Assembly (NCBI GenBank): GCA_019637645.1
Contig: JAHBVH010000105.1
Location: 1 to 22,938 of the forward strand
Reading direction: 5' to 3'
DNA: 22,938 bases
DNA from: Caldilineaceae bacterium
Lineage (GTDB): Bacteria; Chloroflexota; Anaerolineae; Caldilineales; Caldilineaceae
Shown here: piece by piece, positions 1 through 7,806 of the stretch
Layout: each line of letters opens with the position of its first letter
Position numbering within the stretch: the stretch's first letter is position 1
Program-made: the position numbers and the translations under genes
The notes under the pieces: model-generated
The model's database searches: none
Told to the model about the DNA's origin: nothing
The model's input: only the letters and a program-made list of their open reading frames with translations

Positions 1-2
1 TG

Positions 3-119
3 TGGGCCACAGAAGCCCACAATGGCAAACTACTTCGCTTTTTCTATGCCTTTCCGGCCCGTCCGATCGCGATTCGGCCAGGGCAAAATTCACCACTTCT
101 TCACAATTTATCTACCTAA
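3..119 (+). CDS. Possible C-terminal end of an upstream gene (partial)
   Basis: Frame 3 is open from the left edge to a TAA at 117-119. It encodes 38 residues, including LLRFFYAFPARPIAIRPGQ, which reads like ordinary protein. The other two forward frames also stay open for a while, so the frame choice is not secure. It rests on natural codon composition and on the stop falling just before the promoter at 134-142. No family is recognised. A GTG-initiated 72-aa frame over the same bases runs through that promoter and is less likely. Confidence 0.25.
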   Translation, partial: WATEAHNGKLLRFFYAFPARPIAIRPGQNSPLLHNLST

Positions 120-133
120 AATCCATATTTTCT

Positions 134-142
134 TGGTATACT
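134..142 (+). promoter_or_regulatory. Extended -10 promoter for the ABC exporter operon
   Basis: TGGTATACT fits an extended -10 element (TGn followed by TATACT). No good -35 lies at the usual distance, which is common for extended -10 promoters. Transcription would start near 149, giving a leader of about 135 nt before the ATG at 285. The leader carries the tandem repeats at 211-264. Confidence 0.45.
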
Positions 143-210
143 GTCCATAATTTGTTGTCGATGCGCCTTGCTTATGCGGGGCGCTTCATTTTGCTGTTTC
201 GCGCTCACCT

Positions 211-264
211 CAGAAATTGAACACCAGAAATTGAACACTAGAATTGATCACTAGAATTGATCAC
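211..264 (+). repeat. Two paired tandem repeats in the exporter leader
   Basis: CAGAAATTGAACAC (14 nt) occurs twice at 211-238, followed directly by TAGAATTGATCAC (13 nt) twice at 239-264. The two units are clearly related. The block ends 20 nt before the start codon of the first exporter gene. It could be a regulator-binding array, a translation-modulating leader, or a replication-slippage relic. Confidence 0.85.
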
Positions 265-284
265 CATAGCAGATAGGTAGCTCT

Positions 285-2024
285 ATGCACGCAACGCGCA
301 AACTTAGCCATTTTCTCTCGCCCTATTGGCATTGGGCTATTCTTGCCCCCCTATTGATGGTGTTGGAAGTGGGGATGGATCTGATGCAGCCTCGGTTAAT
401 TCAACACATTATTGATGCAGGTATTATGCAACGCGATTTAAGCGTTGTTGTGCCAACGGGCCTGACCATGGTCGGCGTCTCCGTCATTGCCGTCATTGGT
501 GGGGTCGGCTGTACCATCTTTGCCGTTTTAGCTGCCCAAGGGCTTGGTGCTGATCTGCGCAGTACCCTCTTTGCCAAGGTCCAATCCTTTTCCTTTGGCA
601 ATCTGGACAAACTAGAAACTGGCGCACTGATCACACGCCTGACCAATGATGTGACGCAGGTGCAAGAAGTCGTGATGATGGTCTTGCGGATTATGGTGCG
701 CGCCCCGCTTCTGATGATCGGCAGCCTCATCATGGCGATTATTACCAGCCCTCAGTTGGCGCTTCTCTTTGTGGTTCTAATCCCGATTGTAGTCGTGATC
801 CTCGTCATGGTGATCAACCGTTCCTATCCCTTGTTCAGTGGGGTGCAGCAGCGGTTGGATGCCTTGAATACGGTGATGCAGGAAAATCTGGCTGGCGTGC
901 GGGTTGTCAAAGCCTTTGTCCGCATGCGTTCAGAAATTGACCGCTTTCGGCAGGCCAATACGCAATTCATGGAGCAAAATATTCGCGCCGTGCGCATCGT
1001 GGCAGTCACCATGCCCTTGAATATGTTGGTCTTAAATGGGGGCATTGTGGCAGCCCTCTGGATCGGGGGCGTTCAAGTCAATGCTGGTGGTATGCAAGTG
1101 GGGCAGGTCGTTGCTTTCATTAACTACCTGATGCAGGCGATGATGTCGTTGGTGATGGTCAGCATGTTAACCATGCGTTTTGCCCGGGCCGAAGCTTCGT
1201 CGGTCCGCATCTTGGCGGTGCTGGACAGTGCCCCAGAAGTGACCAATCAGCCGGGGGCAATGCCCTTGGCCACCACCCAAGGCCGCGTTGCTTTTGAGGA
1301 TGTCAGCTTTGCCTACCAGGGCGCGGAGCACGAGCCGGTGTTGAAAGCGATTACCATGGTGGCCGAACCCGGCCAGACCATTGCGCTGTTGGGCGCAACG
1401 GGCGCGGGGAAATCCAGTTTTGTCCAGCTGATCCCGCGCTTCTATGATGTGACAGCCGGACGCATTACATTGGATGGGGTAGACATTCGTGAACTCGATG
1501 AGGCGACCGTACGGCGTAAAATTAGTGTGGCTCTCCAAGAATCGGTGCTCTTTAGCGGCACTATTCGCGACAACATCCGCTATGGTCGTCCCACTGCCAC
1601 CGACGAAGAAGTGATCGCGGCGGCCAAAACCGCGCAAGCCCATGATTTTATTCAGGGCTTTCCCAATGGCTATGATGCGCTGGTCGGCCAGCGTGGGGTC
1701 AATCTCTCTGGTGGTCAAAAGCAGCGGATTGCCATCGCCCGTGCCTTGATCACCCAGCCCGATGTGCTGATCTTGGACGATAGCACTAGCGCCGTGGATG
1801 TCGAGACCGAAGCCAAGCTCCAAGATGCGTTGTTGCAGCTCCGCCAGGGCAAAACCAGCTTTGTCGTTGCCCAACGGATTAGTACGGTGTTGACCGCGGA
1901 TAAGATTTTGGTCTTGGACGATGGCCGGATTGTGGCCGAGGGCACCCATGATGAATTATTGCAAACCAGTCCCATCTATCGCGAGATCTACACCCTACAG
2001 ATGGATAGTAGAGTTGTTCCTTAA
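285..2024 (+). CDS. ABC exporter half-transporter, degenerate-site subunit
   Basis: A 579-aa protein with a six-helix membrane domain (about residues 15-300) fused to a nucleotide-binding domain (about 335-575), the usual layout of type I exporters. Visible motifs are Walker A GATGAGKS (370-377), signature LSGGQ (474-478) and Walker B VLILDD (494-499). Asp499 replaces the catalytic Glu, and Gln530 replaces the H-loop His (VAQRIST). These two changes are hallmarks of the degenerate subunit in heterodimeric exporters such as TM287/288, LmrCD and BmrCD. It presumably pairs with the next gene to export a drug or lipid-like compound; the substrate cannot be read from sequence. The ribosome site is weak (ATAGGTAG). 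The last four codons lie mostly inside an inverted repeat (2009-2091), so the original C-terminus may have been altered. Confidence 0.95.
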   Translation: MHATRKLSHFLSPYWHWAILAPLLMVLEVGMDLMQPRLIQHIIDAGIMQRDLSVVVPTGLTMVGVSVIAVIGGVGCTIFAVLAAQGLGADLRSTLFAKVQSFSFGNLDKLETGALITRLTNDVTQVQEVVMMVLRIMVRAPLLMIGSLIMAIITSPQLALLFVVLIPIVVVILVMVINRSYPLFSGVQQRLDALNTVMQENLAGVRVVKAFVRMRSEIDRFRQANTQFMEQNIRAVRIVAVTMPLNMLVLNGGIVAALWIGGVQVNAGGMQVGQVVAFINYLMQAMMSLVMVSMLTMRFARAEASSVRILAVLDSAPEVTNQPGAMPLATTQGRVAFEDVSFAYQGAEHEPVLKAITMVAEPGQTIALLGATGAGKSSFVQLIPRFYDVTAGRITLDGVDIRELDEATVRRKISVALQESVLFSGTIRDNIRYGRPTATDEEVIAAAKTAQAHDFIQGFPNGYDALVGQRGVNLSGGQKQRIAIARALITQPDVLILDDSTSAVDVETEAKLQDALLQLRQGKTSFVVAQRISTVLTADKILVLDDGRIVAEGTHDELLQTSPIYREIYTLQMDSRVVP

Positions 2025-2091
2025 TAAAAACTCACCTCTGGTGAGCAAAAATGGGTCTACTCTGGTACAAAGTTAATTAGGAACAACTCTA
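2009..2091. repeat. 83-bp element with 13-bp inverted ends
   Basis: TAGAGTTGTTCCT at 2009-2021 is matched exactly by AGGAACAACTCTA at 2079-2091. Inside is a second perfect hairpin, CTCACC TCT GGTGAG (2031-2045). The left arm covers the 3' end of the exporter gene, and the stop TAA lies just inside. It resembles a miniature inverted-repeat element or a large intercistronic hairpin. No convincing target duplication is seen at the flanks. Confidence 0.7.
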
Positions 2092-2223
2092 GTGACCCGA
2101 CCCCAGTGGCCGCCCTGGCTTGACCGGCGAACGCTTACCGCTGGTGGGCGCTGGCCTGTTCGGGATTGCGCATGATCGACTGCACATCGACTGTACAAGG
2201 AAGCTGAGAAGGAAGAAGAGGGT

Positions 2224-4179
2224 ATGACTGAGCAAAGTGCGCAGCGCCGCACAACCAATCAAACGGGAGCCGCGCCCGAAATGCCACCCATCATGGGGCG
2301 CGGGGGACCGATGGGGATGCGCCATCTTGGCAAAGTAGAGCATGCCAAAGATCGCCAGGGTACGGTATTGCGGATCTGGCACTACCTCCGCCGTCAACGA
2401 ACCGCCGTGATGGTTACGACCATCCTGGTGATCCTCAATACGCTTCTCGCTTTGGTCGGCCCCTATCTGCTGACCAAAGCGATTGATGAAGCCATTATCC
2501 CAGGCGACTTGAACAAGCTGGCGTCGATCAGCGCGATCATGTTGGCGGCCTATGGGTTAAATTCATTATTTACCTGGCTCCAGGCCTACGTAATGGCTGG
2601 CGCGGCCCAACGCACAGTGAGCGAACTGCGTAATGATCTCTTTGATAACTTGCAGAGGCTCTCGCTCCGTTTTTTCGACCAAAACGCCCATGGCGACTTA
2701 ATGAGCCGGCTGAGCAATGATGTGGAAAATGTCAATACGGTCTTGGCTGAAAGTGCCACGCAACTGGTCTCGGGCATTTTGAGCTTGGTGGGGGTGGCGA
2801 TCATGATGCTCTGGCTCAACCCACGCTTGGCCTTGGTTACGTTGATTGTCCTGCCCCTGATGATGTTGCTGCTGACACGCTGGGTGGCCCCGCGCACCCG
2901 CAGTGGCTTTCGCGCCCAACAGAGTACGCTTGGGCAGTTGAACGGGCTGATCGAAGAGACTATAACCGGGCAACGGGTGGTCAAAGCCTATAGCCGCGAA
3001 GCGCAGGTGATGGCCGACTTCGACCGCGCCAACTTGGCTTTGCGGCAAGCCGCGACGCGTGCTCAGATCTTTGCGGGCTTTATGGGGCCGCTGATCAACT
3101 TTGTCAACAATATGGGTTTGGCGATTGTTGCTGGGGTGGGCGGGTGGATGGCCGTCCAAGGCTTGGCGACCGTGGGCGCGATTGCGGGCTTTATCAACTA
3201 TTCGCGGCAATTTAGCCGCCCGTTGAATGAGATTGCCAATCTCTACAACTCGATCCAATCGGCCATTGCCGGGGCCGAACGCGTCTTTGCCATCATTGAT
3301 GAAGAACCAGATTTGGTGGACGCACCAGTTACCCAAGCGCTGCCCCAAATTCAGGGGGATGTACGCTTTGACAACGTCAGCTTTGGCTATATCAGCACAG
3401 AACCGGTTTTGCAGAATGTTAGCTTGCACGCCAAACCGGGCCAAATCATTGCCTTGGTGGGGCCTACGGGGGCCGGCAAGACGACCATTGTGAATTTATT
3501 GACCCGCTTCTATGATGTGACAGCCGGAAGGATTACGATTGATGGGGTTGACCTCCGGCTTTTGTCCCAGGACGAGCTGCGTCGCCAACTGGGGATTGTG
3601 CTGCAAGATACCTTTCTCTTTGCGGGCACGGTGATGGACAATATCCGCTATGGTCGCGCCCCTGGTTCCCCGGCAGCCACGGACGAAGAGGTGATCGCCG
3701 CGGCCAAGCTCGCCAATGCCGATCAATTTATTCATCGGTTACCGTTGGGCTATGCGACTGTGCTTTCCGAACGGGGGAGCAATCTTAGCCAAGGGCAACG
3801 GCAATTGCTCTCCATTGCCCGCGCCATTCTCGCCAATCCACGCATCTTGATCCTGGATGAAGCCACCAGTAGTGTCGATACGCGTACGGAGTATCATCTT
3901 CAAGAAGCCATGCGCCGCTTGATGACGGGGCGGACCAGCTTTGTCATTGCCCACCGGCTGAGCACGATCCGCGATGCCGACCAGATCCTGGTGATCAACC
4001 ACGGCGAAATCATCGAACAAGGCACGCATCAAAGTTTGTTAGGACAACAGGGCTTTTATTATAATTTGTACCACAGCCAATTCCGGGCTCAATCGCGCCG
4101 TACGCCTGTCAACGGTACACCGCACCATGGCCAGGCAACGCTCCCTGTAGGTCATGGTAAGTTGGCGCAAACAGGATAA
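2224..4179 (+). CDS. ABC exporter half-transporter, catalytically intact subunit
   Basis: A 651-aa partner of the preceding gene. An N-terminal tail of about 50 residues, rich in Gly, Met and Arg, precedes the membrane domain (about 58-350). The nucleotide-binding domain follows (about 378-620), then a polar, His-containing tail. Motifs are Walker A GPTGAGKT (413-420), signature LSQGQ (521-525), Walker B ILILDE with catalytic Glu546, and H-loop His577 (IAHRLST). LSQGQ in place of LSGGQ is the expected complement of the partner's defects. In the heterodimer the weakened signature faces the partner's Asp499 site, while this subunit's own Walker motifs form the active site with the partner's LSGGQ. 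A purine-rich site (GGAAGAAGAGG) precedes the ATG. The 199-nt gap from the first gene holds an inverted-repeat element, but the same strand and complementary defects support one operon. Confidence 0.96.
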   Translation: MTEQSAQRRTTNQTGAAPEMPPIMGRGGPMGMRHLGKVEHAKDRQGTVLRIWHYLRRQRTAVMVTTILVILNTLLALVGPYLLTKAIDEAIIPGDLNKLASISAIMLAAYGLNSLFTWLQAYVMAGAAQRTVSELRNDLFDNLQRLSLRFFDQNAHGDLMSRLSNDVENVNTVLAESATQLVSGILSLVGVAIMMLWLNPRLALVTLIVLPLMMLLLTRWVAPRTRSGFRAQQSTLGQLNGLIEETITGQRVVKAYSREAQVMADFDRANLALRQAATRAQIFAGFMGPLINFVNNMGLAIVAGVGGWMAVQGLATVGAIAGFINYSRQFSRPLNEIANLYNSIQSAIAGAERVFAIIDEEPDLVDAPVTQALPQIQGDVRFDNVSFGYISTEPVLQNVSLHAKPGQIIALVGPTGAGKTTIVNLLTRFYDVTAGRITIDGVDLRLLSQDELRRQLGIVLQDTFLFAGTVMDNIRYGRAPGSPAATDEEVIAAAKLANADQFIHRLPLGYATVLSERGSNLSQGQRQLLSIARAILANPRILILDEATSSVDTRTEYHLQEAMRRLMTGRTSFVIAHRLSTIRDADQILVINHGEIIEQGTHQSLLGQQGFYYNLYHSQFRAQSRRTPVNGTPHHGQATLPVGHGKLAQTG

Positions 4180-4186
4180 GCAGTGC

Positions 4187-4244
4187 TAGAGCTGACAGGT
4201 TTACCAAATCTGGTTGGCTCTGTGGTTCCCACAACCGCCAACGC
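4187..4244. repeat. Composite repeat copy: CTGACAGGTTT half-site plus 30-bp hairpin cassette
   Basis: AGAGCTGACAGGTTT begins the unit just after the exporter stop. It is followed at 4213-4242 by a 30-bp imperfect palindrome whose arms are GTTGGCTCTGTGG and CCACAACCGCCAAC. The same half-site and cassette combination recurs at 12060-12190 in opposite orientation, and a cassette plus a palindrome recurs at 9461-9521. Sitting at a gene's 3' end, it may be transcribed as a hairpin. Confidence 0.85.
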
Positions 4245-4337
4245 TAGACGCGGTCAGATCTCGAGCTACCTTGCTTGCGTAACTCCGATAGATAATGGAT
4301 TTGTGAACATGACACAGCCAAACCACTAGGTGAGGAG

Positions 4338-4754
4338 ATGATACGTTTATCGAAGGGGATTCCGTCAACGCGGCGGCTTCAATTGGTGCTATTAGTTGGA
4401 TTGTTGCTGGCTCTTTTGATTACCTTCTTTTTTGGGGAGCGTGCGTTTCGCCGCTTTATCGATCGGCCCACTGATGAACCAATCCGTGCCTGGATGAACA
4501 TCCCGTATGTGGCCCATTCGTACCGCGTGCCCCCCCATGTGCTATTCCAAGCGCTGGATCTGCCGGTAGAGCATCCACCGAATCAGCGACCTATTAGTCG
4601 GCTGGCGCGTGAACTCAATTTGTCGTCGGAAGAGGTGATTACCCGCATAGAGGCCGCCATTGCACAGGAGCGAGCCGCCAAAGCGCCACCGGGACAACCA
4701 CCCCCCGAACCACCACCAGCGGCAGCGACTCCCTTGAAACCACCTGGCCCCTGA
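4338..4754 (+). CDS. Small single-pass membrane protein of unknown function
   Basis: A 138-aa protein not recognised as a named family. It has a short basic N-terminus and one hydrophobic helix (about 14-33) followed by Arg/Lys residues. A soluble segment (about 48-110) contains PYVAHSYRVPPHVLFQALDL and then RLARELNLSSEEVITRIEAAI-type helices. The segment looks like a compact two-helix domain in which conserved Pro, Leu and Glu positions alternate. A Pro/Ala-rich tail (115-138) ends the protein. AGGTGAGGAG lies immediately before the ATG, so the spacing is tight. The gene ends 45 nt before a DedA-family gene on the same strand, so the two are probably co-transcribed and may act at the same membrane. 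The function is unknown. Confidence 0.8.
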   Translation: MIRLSKGIPSTRRLQLVLLVGLLLALLITFFFGERAFRRFIDRPTDEPIRAWMNIPYVAHSYRVPPHVLFQALDLPVEHPPNQRPISRLARELNLSSEEVITRIEAAIAQERAAKAPPGQPPPEPPPAAATPLKPPGP

Positions 4755-4799
4755 GCCTTGGGCAGGAGTGCAATTGCATAGAAACCAGATGAGAGCTGC

Positions 4800-5459
4800 A
4801 TGGATCTACAAACAATTTTGCTGGATGCAATGGCCACCTATGGTGTCTTTGCTATCTTTGTCGCAATTTTATTGGCTTCGCTTGGTCTTCCCCTGCCTGC
4901 CAGCTTTTTGCTCGTGGCCGCTGGCTCGTTTGTCATGCAAGGTGAGATGGATCTGTCTTCTGTGGTGGTAGCCAGTGTATTGGGCGCGGTGCTTGGCGAT
5001 CATATCGGCTATAGCATTGGCCGGATTGGCGGACGCAACCGGGTGCAGAAACTGAGTCGGCGTTTTCAAGCCGAGCACTTCTTCGTCCAGGCCGAAACGA
5101 CCATGAATCGCTGGGGTGGGGTGGGGATTTTTCTCAGCCGGTGGCTCTTAACCGCGGTCGGGCCCTATGTCAATCTAACCAGCGGCCTCATGGGCTATCA
5201 TCTGTTGCACTTTGCTTTTTGGGATATCTTGGGTGAAGCCCTCTGGGTGATACTGTATATCCAGGTGGGGCGTTTGTTTAGCGATCAACTGGCGATCATT
5301 AGTGATGCTTTAGGGGATCTAACCTGGGTGGTGCTGGGGGTCGTGGCTATCGTGGTGATCGCCTACAAACTCATCCAAACCTTGCGGCCAACCCCGGTCC
5401 GTGAACCGGTCTATTGCCAACCTGATCTTCCAGCACCCGAAGTCATTGATATCGGCTAG
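4800..5459 (+). CDS. DedA/VTT-domain family membrane protein
   Basis: A 219-aa polytopic membrane protein of the DedA (SNARE-associated/VTT) superfamily, whose members transport or flip lipids such as undecaprenyl phosphate or phosphatidylethanolamine. Visible family features are the re-entrant LASLGLPLPASFLL segment (25-38) and GDHIGYSIGRIGG (66-78), which carries the conserved Asp, Gly and Arg. FLSRWLLTAVGPYVNLTSG (111-129) corresponds to the conserved F.RW....GP...L.G block, and helices follow to about residue 195. The C-terminal 25 residues are polar. The usual Glu before GxPxP is Ser27 or Leu28 here, so the substrate-site acidic residue may be displaced. The start follows GATGAGAGCTGC. 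Its substrate in this organism is not known. Confidence 0.9.
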   Translation: MDLQTILLDAMATYGVFAIFVAILLASLGLPLPASFLLVAAGSFVMQGEMDLSSVVVASVLGAVLGDHIGYSIGRIGGRNRVQKLSRRFQAEHFFVQAETTMNRWGGVGIFLSRWLLTAVGPYVNLTSGLMGYHLLHFAFWDILGEALWVILYIQVGRLFSDQLAIISDALGDLTWVVLGVVAIVVIAYKLIQTLRPTPVREPVYCQPDLPAPEVIDIG

Positions 5460-5510
5460 GGGCTGGGTACTCTGTCTGTGAAGTTGTTTAGAAATAGGTT
5501 AAAAAGATCG

Positions 5511-5553
5511 CCTGTACAGCGAACAAGTTCTGAAAACTTGTTCGCTGTACAGG
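5511..5553. terminator. Long perfect hairpin between convergent genes
   Basis: CCTGTACAGCGAACAAGTT (5511-5529) is matched exactly by its reverse complement at 5535-5553, with a 5-nt loop. The 19-bp stem lies between the DedA gene (ends 5459) and the convergent hydrolase gene (ends 5568). It could stop transcription from both sides, but no long U-run follows on either strand. It may instead be a dispersed palindromic repeat. Confidence 0.6.
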
Positions 5554-5567
5554 GCTTTCCAACGCCG

Positions 5568-6914
5568 CTATTTCAAGTACCGATCAAAGAAGGCGATTGA
5601 CCGTGCCATAGCTGCATTAAAATTGACGGATAGATTATGGTTATCGCCAGGGTATTCATAGTATTCAACCGTCTGGCCCACCGCCTGCATTTGGGTGTTG
5701 AGTTGTTGAGAATAGGCAACGGGTACATCCGTATCTGCTGTGCCATGGTGGAGCTGTAGCGGCCCGGAAATTTCGCTCAAGTAGGCATTGGGGGAAATTG
5801 CGCCCCAAATTTCGGGTGCTTCTTCTGGAGTTCCCCATCGTTCGACAATCTCTTCGCGCCAGCGGCGGCGACTGGCAGCTGTAGCGGCATCGACGGGCGG
5901 CGTACTGGATGGCGTGCCGCGCTGGTTGTAGAGTTCGGGATAGGCGGCCACCACGCCTGCCCAGATCACGCCGACCTTGACATCCTGCGTGGTGACCATG
6001 GCGCGCAGGGTGAGCAAGCCACCCATGGAATGGCCCCACATGCCAATGCGCGCCGGATCGGCATCGGCGTACTGTTTCATGGCCGCGACGGCGTTGAGCA
6101 CATCAACCGTATAGGCTGGGGAGCCACGGCTGCTGGTGGGCTCGCCTTCGGAAAAGCCATGACCCCGATAGTCCGAGCGGAAGACGATATAGCCGTTGCG
6201 GGCAAAGCCATCTACGTAGGCCACATAGCGCTCGGTTGTACGGTAGATTTCGGGCGGGATGTAGCCATGATTAAAGAGAATGACCGGCCAGCCGGTGGCC
6301 GGTTTCGTGCCCTGTGGTACTGTTAGCAGGGCATAAATTTTGTAACCCTCCGAGCGATAGGAGACAATATAGCGATGGTAGTTGATGCCTGGGGCTAATG
6401 TCTCTTCAAAGACCAAATCGCTACCGGGGTAGTGCTGGGCGCGCATGGATTCCACCATAAGCGGATGCATTTCCGCTAGCTCGAGGTCAAGCGTGGGTGG
6501 GGTAAGCCAGATCCATGGCGTCGCCACGGGTGTTAGGGCTGGGCGTGGTGTGGTCATCGCCTGGGGCGTAGCACTGCGCAGGGGGGTGGCTGGCAGATTC
6601 GCCGCTGGTACACCGCTAGTCGTGGGAATACAGAGCTTCCAGCCCACCTTCAGGGTATTGGGATTGGTAATGGTGGCATAGCTACTGTCCACTGCTGCTT
6701 GGGCATTGGTCGCGGCCACAATGGCCTGATAGGTTAGCTGATTGCCAAATTGCCGACCGGCGATCAAAGAAAGGGTGTCGCCTGGCTGGACGATCACCGT
6801 GCTGGCACAAGTCGTACGCGCCTGGGCGCGTACCGCCTGGCAGAGGGCTAATCCTGCCACCACCACTAGCACACCACTGACGAGCAAACGACCTAGGGAA
6901 GAAGGAATAGGCAT
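5568..6914 (-). CDS. Secreted LysM-domain alpha/beta hydrolase
   Basis: A 448-aa protein read from the ATG at 6914, where GGAGAGGAG lies just upstream. A signal peptide covers residues 1-31 (hydrophobic 10-29, ending near VRAQA). A LysM peptidoglycan/glycan-binding repeat follows at about 38-97 (VQPGDTLSLIAGRQF). After a Thr/Pro-rich linker (98-140) comes an alpha/beta hydrolase of the dienelactone hydrolase / prolyl oligopeptidase type (about 165-448). The nucleophile is Ser296 in GHSMGG, the likely acid is Asp394 (HGTADTDVP) and the base is His426 (GDNHNLS). It is probably a cell-wall-associated esterase or peptidase; the substrate is unknown. The frame stays open upstream to 7055, but that extension encodes the heptamer array as VIGHWSL repeats and should not be annotated as protein. 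Confidence 0.92.
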   Translation of the reverse strand: MPIPSSLGRLLVSGVLVVVAGLALCQAVRAQARTTCASTVIVQPGDTLSLIAGRQFGNQLTYQAIVAATNAQAAVDSSYATITNPNTLKVGWKLCIPTTSGVPAANLPATPLRSATPQAMTTPRPALTPVATPWIWLTPPTLDLELAEMHPLMVESMRAQHYPGSDLVFEETLAPGINYHRYIVSYRSEGYKIYALLTVPQGTKPATGWPVILFNHGYIPPEIYRTTERYVAYVDGFARNGYIVFRSDYRGHGFSEGEPTSSRGSPAYTVDVLNAVAAMKQYADADPARIGMWGHSMGGLLTLRAMVTTQDVKVGVIWAGVVAAYPELYNQRGTPSSTPPVDAATAASRRRWREEIVERWGTPEEAPEIWGAISPNAYLSEISGPLQLHHGTADTDVPVAYSQQLNTQMQAVGQTVEYYEYPGDNHNLSVNFNAAMARSIAFFDRYLK

Positions 6915-6988
6915 ACGATTCTCCTCTCCATTCACTTCAGGACTTTTTCCAAACCTGATTATATCATAGGGAGACTGGAGACTGGGCC

Positions 6989-7054
6989 CCAATGACCAAT
7001 GACCAATGACCAATGACCAATGACCAATGACCAATGACCAATGACCAATGACCA
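6989..7054. repeat. Heptanucleotide tandem array, nine copies of CCAATGA
   Basis: CCAATGA is repeated nine times without error at 6989-7051, plus a partial CCA. Immediately to the left, GAGACTG occurs twice (6971-6984), also as a heptamer. The array fills the divergent spacer between the hydrolase start (6914) and the gene starting at 7077. It ends 12 nt before that gene's ribosome binding site. Exact copies imply recent slippage expansion, and copy number could alter spacing in the divergent promoter region. Confidence 0.97.
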
Positions 7055-7076
7055 AAAATAGAACTAGAGGAAAGTA

Positions 7077-7733
7077 ATGGAAAAAGTATATCGTGCGTTA
7101 TATCGTGCGCAAGCCAAGGCGGGGTTGGAGAGCGGGGCCGCGACACATTTTACCGCGGCTGTTGCTGGATTGCAGGCACGGTTGGCTGCGGGTGATTTGT
7201 TAACTATCTCCCTTTTTCAGTGGCGCAACCAATTTTTTGCCTATTGGGAAACCGTGCATTCAACCCTGTCGCCCGAAGAACTCTTTGGCCCGATGCCGGA
7301 ATGGTTGGAAAGCTGGCCCGGCCTCGCACAGCCCCGCACCTTTGTTCCGATGATCGACATCTTTCATTGGCAGGCTCCCGTGGATCGCGCCCATTGGCAG
7401 CGCAAGCAGCCGGTCGAACGTCCCATCGGGCGCATGACCCGTCTGCAGCCGGAAATGGCGAGCAGTTACATCTTTTATCACTTCCAGCTCCAAGAAGAAA
7501 AACCCGGCAGCAATGACAAATATGGGCTTATTGCCATGCACGAAAATCTGCTCTTCTTCTACCAGGAGCTGCCCGCGGTGGTGGAAGAAGCACCCTACGT
7601 GGGCAAGCTGTCCACCCAAAACACACCGGGTGATTGGCATGGCCTGATGTTTCCCCATTTTATCCTCTGGGACGATGCCCCAGCCGGTGAGGAGATCTGG
7701 CGACATGCCGAGGTGCTCTTTCATCTAGGCTAA
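7077..7733 (+). CDS. Conserved-looking protein of unknown function
   Basis: A 218-aa soluble protein with no signal peptide or membrane segment. I do not recognise the family. It is rich in aromatic residues and His. Striking patches are MIDIFHWQAPVDRAHW (92-107), RPIGRMTRLQPEMASSYIFY (115-134) and HENLLFFYQELP (155-166). The C-terminus (DWHGLMFPHFILWDDAP) carries two more His and two Trp. AGAGGAAAG precedes the ATG at good spacing. It is on the same strand as the enolase-superfamily gene but separated by 428 nt of hairpins plus a new promoter, so co-transcription is uncertain. The density of His, Asp and Glu patches would fit a metal or small-molecule binding fold, but that is only a guess. 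Confidence 0.8.
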   Translation: MEKVYRALYRAQAKAGLESGAATHFTAAVAGLQARLAAGDLLTISLFQWRNQFFAYWETVHSTLSPEELFGPMPEWLESWPGLAQPRTFVPMIDIFHWQAPVDRAHWQRKQPVERPIGRMTRLQPEMASSYIFYHFQLQEEKPGSNDKYGLIAMHENLLFFYQELPAVVEEAPYVGKLSTQNTPGDWHGLMFPHFILWDDAPAGEEIWRHAEVLFHLG

Positions 7734-7806
7734 GTCCACTGTCCACAAAAGTTTTGGGCAGCCCGCCCGCGCCCACCGGCCTCCGAAAAGCCACCGGGCT
7801 AAGGAA

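Noticed and set aside
2..220. GTG-initiated 72-aa open frame at the left edge
   Set aside because: It crosses the extended -10 promoter and the start of the tandem repeats, has no ribosome site, and ends in repeat sequence.
1167..1949. 260-aa antisense frame inside the first exporter gene, and similar long antisense frames at 2698-3444 and 9323-9967
   Set aside because: They lie opposite strongly conserved ABC and Rho motifs and encode nothing recognisable. They are composition-driven shadows.
6915..7055. N-terminal extension of the LysM hydrolase with VIGHWSL repeats
   Set aside because: It is the heptamer array read in frame. The ATG at 6914 has a strong ribosome site and begins a signal peptide.
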